Below are positions 14,282-16,417 of a DNA stretch of 16,417 bases, one piece after another (within the stretch, counting starts at the first letter, position 1; every line of letters begins with the position of its first letter). This DNA comes from JAPWJZ01 sp038247245 (GTDB lineage Bacteria; Pseudomonadota; Alphaproteobacteria; Micavibrionales; UBA2020). Made by a program: the position numbers and the translations under genes. The stretch is taken from positions 1 through 16,417 of the forward strand of contig JBBRVE010000068.1 in assembly GCA_038247245.1 (NCBI GenBank). Direction: 5' to 3'. The notes under the pieces were generated by a model. That model had not been told where the DNA came from, did not search any database, and saw nothing but the letters and a program-made list of their open reading frames with translations.

Positions 14282-14456
14282 GGGGCTGGTATTTATGTGA
14301 ACTAAAGAATCCCCTTTTGTGTCCTGAAAACCTCTTTACAAACATGCCTTTAACACGATAAGTAGAATAACTCGGACAAGGCATCCATTTGAAATCAAAA
14401 CAAAAGTGGTGCGTTTCGCCGGCGGAAAAATTTTATACTTTAATGGAGTAGTTCTT

Positions 14457-15341
14457 ATGAAGATGCTTACCAGGCTTTGCGCCCTTTCTTTGGTGCTTGT
14501 CGTTGCCGCCTGCACAGGCGCCAGCAGCAACTCGACCGTTCAAGCGCTGAACAAGGCGGAAGCGACGGGTTCGCCCTTCACGAAACGCCTCGCGGCTGAA
14601 TACCGCGACTACGCAAACGGCCGCCAGCACAAGGCGCTCGATTACGCTGATGCCATCCACTTCGCACGCAAAGGCCTCGCGGCTGCAAGCGGCGTGGTCG
14701 TAATGCCCGAAACCCTCGACGACTGGGATCTGTCGGACAAGAACATCATTGAAATGAGCAAAGGCCGCGCCGACCTGGTTGACGCCCTTGAAAACGGCGG
14801 CCGCGAGCTGGCTTCCGACAAGGCAGCCGTTGCACAGGCCCGCTTTGACTGCTGGGCTGAACAACAAGAAGAAGATTGGAACCGCGACGTTCCCTGCAAA
14901 GCTGCTTTCTGGGCTGCTTTGAAGGACCTGCAATCGGTTATCGCCGTGCAGCCTGAACCCGCCCCGATCGTCGCAGCCGAAGAGCCGGGCGCACCCACCC
15001 CCGTTGAACAAGCCATGTTCATCGTGTTCTTCGATTGGGACAAGCACAACATCTCGGCCGGCGCAAACGACGTGCTGGACGCTGTTGCGCAGGAAATCAA
15101 GAACCGCAAAGACGTGCACGGCCTGACCATCATTGGCCACACGGACAGCTCGGGTACGACCAAGTACAACAACCGCCTGTCGTCGCAGCGTGCGAATGCA
15201 GTGCGTGACGGCCTTGTTTCCCGCGGCATCCCCGCGGACATGGTCCGCGTCGAATCCCGCGGCGAAAGCGACCTGCTCGTGAAAACGGCAGACAACGTCC
15301 GCGAGCCGGCAAACCGCCGCGCGCAGATTACCCTCGAGTAA
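14457..15341 (+). CDS. OmpA-family peptidoglycan-associated lipoprotein
   Basis: A 294-aa lipoprotein. The signal peptide MKMLTRLCALSLVLVVAAC ends in the lipobox VAAC, so C19 is the lipidated residue; T20 at +2 favours outer-membrane sorting by the usual rule. The middle (about 30-170) is helical and charged, with a Pro/Ala-rich linker near 163-175. An OmpA C-terminal domain occupies about 177-294: FIVFFDWDKHNIS, LTIIGHTDSSG (D220) and NNRLSSQRANAVRDGL (R235), the residues that bind diaminopimelate in peptidoglycan. It should tether the outer membrane to the wall. The ATG at 14457 has GGAG 8 bp upstream and a proper signal peptide; the upstream extension of the frame does not fit. The codons use GCT, GTT and GAC/AAC-type preferred forms more than the neighbours, suggesting high expression. 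A strong terminator follows. Confidence 0.92.
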   Translation: MKMLTRLCALSLVLVVAACTGASSNSTVQALNKAEATGSPFTKRLAAEYRDYANGRQHKALDYADAIHFARKGLAAASGVVVMPETLDDWDLSDKNIIEMSKGRADLVDALENGGRELASDKAAVAQARFDCWAEQQEEDWNRDVPCKAAFWAALKDLQSVIAVQPEPAPIVAAEEPGAPTPVEQAMFIVFFDWDKHNISAGANDVLDAVAQEIKNRKDVHGLTIIGHTDSSGTTKYNNRLSSQRANAVRDGLVSRGIPADMVRVESRGESDLLVKTADNVREPANRRAQITLE

Positions 15342-15367
15342 TCTTCGCGATAGCGAACCGAATAAAG

Positions 15368-15401
15368 GAAACCGGCCGGGCAACTGGCCGGTTTCTTTTT
15401 T
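15368..15401 (+). terminator. Rho-independent terminator of the OmpA lipoprotein gene
   Basis: A perfect ten-pair stem, GAAACCGGCC with GGCCGGTTTC, around an eight-base loop, is followed by six T. It lies 26 bp after the stop codon and is the clearest terminator in the window. Confidence 0.93.
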
Positions 15402-15402
15402 A

Positions 15403-15534
15403 CCCCCTCTCCTGCCCTTGCGGGAGAGGGTAGGGGTGAGGGTGCGTCGCGATGAACAGTTAGAAGCCAACCATAACGATAAAACCTATTGTCCCACCCT
15501 CACCCAGCCCTCTCCCGCAAGGGCAGGAGAGGGG
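15403..15534. repeat. GC-rich inverted-repeat element (REP/MITE-like), about 132 bp
   Basis: Two arms face each other. The left arm (15403-15444) begins CCCCCTCTCCTGCCC and ends GGGGTGAGGGTG; the right arm (15495-15534) is its near-perfect reverse complement, starting CACCCTCACCC. At least 27 bases are identical across the arms, then two small differences. About 50 bp of unrelated sequence lies between. Each arm also contains its own small palindrome (CTCTCC...GGGAGAG). CCCTCACCC / GGGAGAGGG motifs of this kind are widespread intergenic repeats in proteobacteria. Together with the terminator and the apaG promoter it fills most of the gap 15342-15602. Confidence 0.8.
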
Positions 15535-15567
15535 AAGCTATTCGCGCTTATCCCTCCCCGTTTCCTT

Positions 15568-15596
15568 TTGGCTTTTTCCCTGAACAGGCGTATATT
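15568..15596 (+). promoter_or_regulatory. Promoter of apaG, predicted to give a leaderless transcript
   Basis: TTGGCT (15568-15573) and TATATT (15591-15596) are separated by 17 bp. The -10 box ends 6 bp before the apaG ATG at 15603, so the transcript would start at or next to the A of the start codon. No Shine-Dalgarno is seen. Confidence 0.55.
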
Positions 15597-15602
15597 TTCC
15601 GC

Positions 15603-15995
15603 ATGTACACAACCACAACCAGCGATGTCACGGTATCGGTCGTACCCGCCTATCTCGACCATGAATCCCAGCCGGAGAGCAATATCTGGGTCTGGTCATA
15701 CACCGTGCGCATTCAAAACAACGGCACCGAAACGGTGCAGCTGCGCACGCGCCACTGGAAGATCACCGATGCCTATGGCCGTACGCAGGAAGTAAACGGC
15801 CCCGGCGTTGTGGGCGAACAGCCCGTCCTGCAACCGGGCCAAAGTTTCGAATACACCAGCGGCACGCCGCTCTCCACGCCGTCCGGCATCATGCAGGGCA
15901 GCTATTCGATGGAGGCGACCGGCGGACGCCTGTTCGATGTTGCGATCCCCGCCTTCTCGCTCGACAGCCCGGGCGGCAGGCGGCAGGTCAACTAA
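15603..15995 (+). CDS. apaG: ApaG protein (DUF525 domain)
   Basis: A 130-aa protein matching ApaG along its whole length. The beta-rich core is seen in IWVWSYTVRIQNNGTETVQL, RHWKITDAYGR, then GPGVVGEQPVLQPGQSFEYTSG, PLSTPSGIMQGSYSM and FDVAIPAFSLDSP. ApaG is a fibronectin type III-like fold, historically linked to Co2+/Mg2+ resistance; its biochemical role is still unclear. It is cytoplasmic with no signal peptide. The ATG at 15603 is chosen because homology begins here; the open frame extends upstream through the inverted repeat, which would add repeat-encoded residues and is not credible. The stop overlaps the next ATG (TAATG), so apaG and the TrkH-type gene are coupled. The likely promoter leaves no room for a leader. 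Confidence 0.95.
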   Translation: MYTTTTSDVTVSVVPAYLDHESQPESNIWVWSYTVRIQNNGTETVQLRTRHWKITDAYGRTQEVNGPGVVGEQPVLQPGQSFEYTSGTPLSTPSGIMQGSYSMEATGGRLFDVAIPAFSLDSPGGRRQVN

Positions 15996-16417
15996 TGAAT
16001 CTCCGTCCCGTCTTTTACGTCAACGGCATCCTGCTCCTCGTCCTCGCGGCGGCAATGATGGCACCCATCATGGTCGACCTGTCCGACAGCAGCAGCGACT
16101 GGCAGGTTTTCGCCAGCGCGCAGGTGGTGACGACGTTTATCGGCCTTGCGCTGGTGCTGGCCAACCGGCAGGACGGGTTCAAGATTTCGGTGCGCGAAAC
16201 ATTCCTGCTCACCACCTTCGGCTGGGTGTTCATGGCGACCTTCGGCGCCCTGCCCTTCGTTTTCTCGCAGGCTGAAATGAATTTCACCGGCGGGTTTTTC
16301 GAAGCGATGTCGGCGATTACCACGACAGGCTCGACCGCCATCACCGGCCTCGACCTGCTGCCGCGCGGGATTATTTTGTGGCGCTTTATGCTGCTGTGGA
16401 TCGGCGGTATCGGGTTC
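15995..16417 (+). CDS. trkH: TrkH-type potassium transporter subunit, 3' end cut by window
   Basis: 141 codons are visible. The start MNLRPVFYVNGILLLVLAAAMM is the first membrane helix. Others lie at about 40-56 and 70-91, and the first pore-loop motif reads FFEAMSAITTTGSTAITGLDLLPRG, with the TTTGS filter at 109-113, followed by LWRFMLLWIGGIGF as in the TrkH/KtrB superfamily. It should form the K+-translocating subunit in the inner membrane together with a cytosolic TrkA-type regulator, which is not in view. Translation is likely coupled to apaG through TAATG. The remaining three pore loops lie beyond the edge, so TrkH versus another member of the superfamily rests on N-terminal similarity. 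Confidence 0.9.
   Translation, partial: MNLRPVFYVNGILLLVLAAAMMAPIMVDLSDSSSDWQVFASAQVVTTFIGLALVLANRQDGFKISVRETFLLTTFGWVFMATFGALPFVFSQAEMNFTGGFFEAMSAITTTGSTAITGLDLLPRGIILWRFMLLWIGGIGF

Noticed and set aside
14278..14320. Inverted repeat ACAAGGGG / CCCCTTTTGT between tRNA-Gly and the OmpA gene
   Set aside because: The stem has a bulge and a loop of about 25 bases with no T-run, so it is too weak to call a terminator or operator.
12918..14384. Extended start for the HTTM-like protein running through the tRNA gene
   Set aside because: The first part would translate the antisense-free tRNA-Gly region. The tRNA is unmistakable, and the ATG at 14138 gives a normal N-terminus.
14433..15470. 345-codon minus-strand frame opposite the OmpA lipoprotein gene
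   Set aside because: The sense strand encodes a full lipoprotein with an OmpA domain and terminator; the minus frame starts within the repeat and has no family-like content.
15489..15602. Upstream extension of apaG
   Set aside because: The added residues come from the inverted-repeat arm (PHPALSRKGRRG-type peptide), a common artefact of such repeats.

Overview
The window looks like bacterial chromosome, most likely from an alphaproteobacterium. The support is high GC with dense, often overlapping same-strand genes, a release factor 2 whose N-terminus and 'SPY' tripeptide context read like alphaproteobacterial RF2, an ApaG protein, and the general gene set. The lineage cannot be fixed more closely from sequence alone. 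There is no phage, insertion sequence or CRISPR array. Most genes are housekeeping or envelope-related.

Left part (1-4336): three units lie on the minus strand. hisC is coupled to a gene for a single-pass membrane protein (257 aa). Downstream of that pair, running off the left edge, is a gene whose N-terminal 219 residues look like an ADP-ribosyltransferase fold (YHGS...GFYTS...YDGL...QYMVF). A second unit is a tightly overlapping trio: a class I SAM-methyltransferase-like protein, a 60-aa membrane protein and a 132-aa membrane protein. A small plus-strand gene diverges from it.

Middle (4373-8445): a plus-strand pair behind a good sigma70-type promoter encodes a 93-aa protein and an APH-family kinase. 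It converges, with overlapping stop codons, on prfB. prfB carries the classical programmed +1 frameshift (AGGAGG, CAT, CTT TGA C) and is joined by TAATG to an upstream DJ-1/PfpI-like gene that lacks the nucleophilic cysteine. Upstream of that is an unrecognised 238-aa gene with its own strong promoter and a roughly 150-nt leader.

Right part (8446-16417): a 1111-aa RTX protein made almost wholly of calcium-binding repeats with a type I secretion-type C-terminus is followed by a histidine phosphatase gene. Then comes a TAATG-coupled pair: an HTTM-like polytopic membrane protein with a cysteine-containing C-terminal tail, and a DCC-family thiol-disulfide protein. tRNA-Gly(CCC) lies just upstream of the pair. 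On the plus strand are an OmpA-family lipoprotein with a strong terminator, a GC-rich inverted-repeat element of about 130 bp, apaG (apparently leaderless) and the start of a TrkH-type potassium transporter gene cut by the right edge.

The most notable signals are the truncated ADP-ribosyltransferase-like gene and its palindromic, SD-less upstream region, the RF2 frameshift site, the nucleophile-less DJ-1 homologue coupled to prfB, the all-repeat RTX protein, the inverted-repeat element and the probable leaderless starts. I do not see a clear multi-gene novel system.
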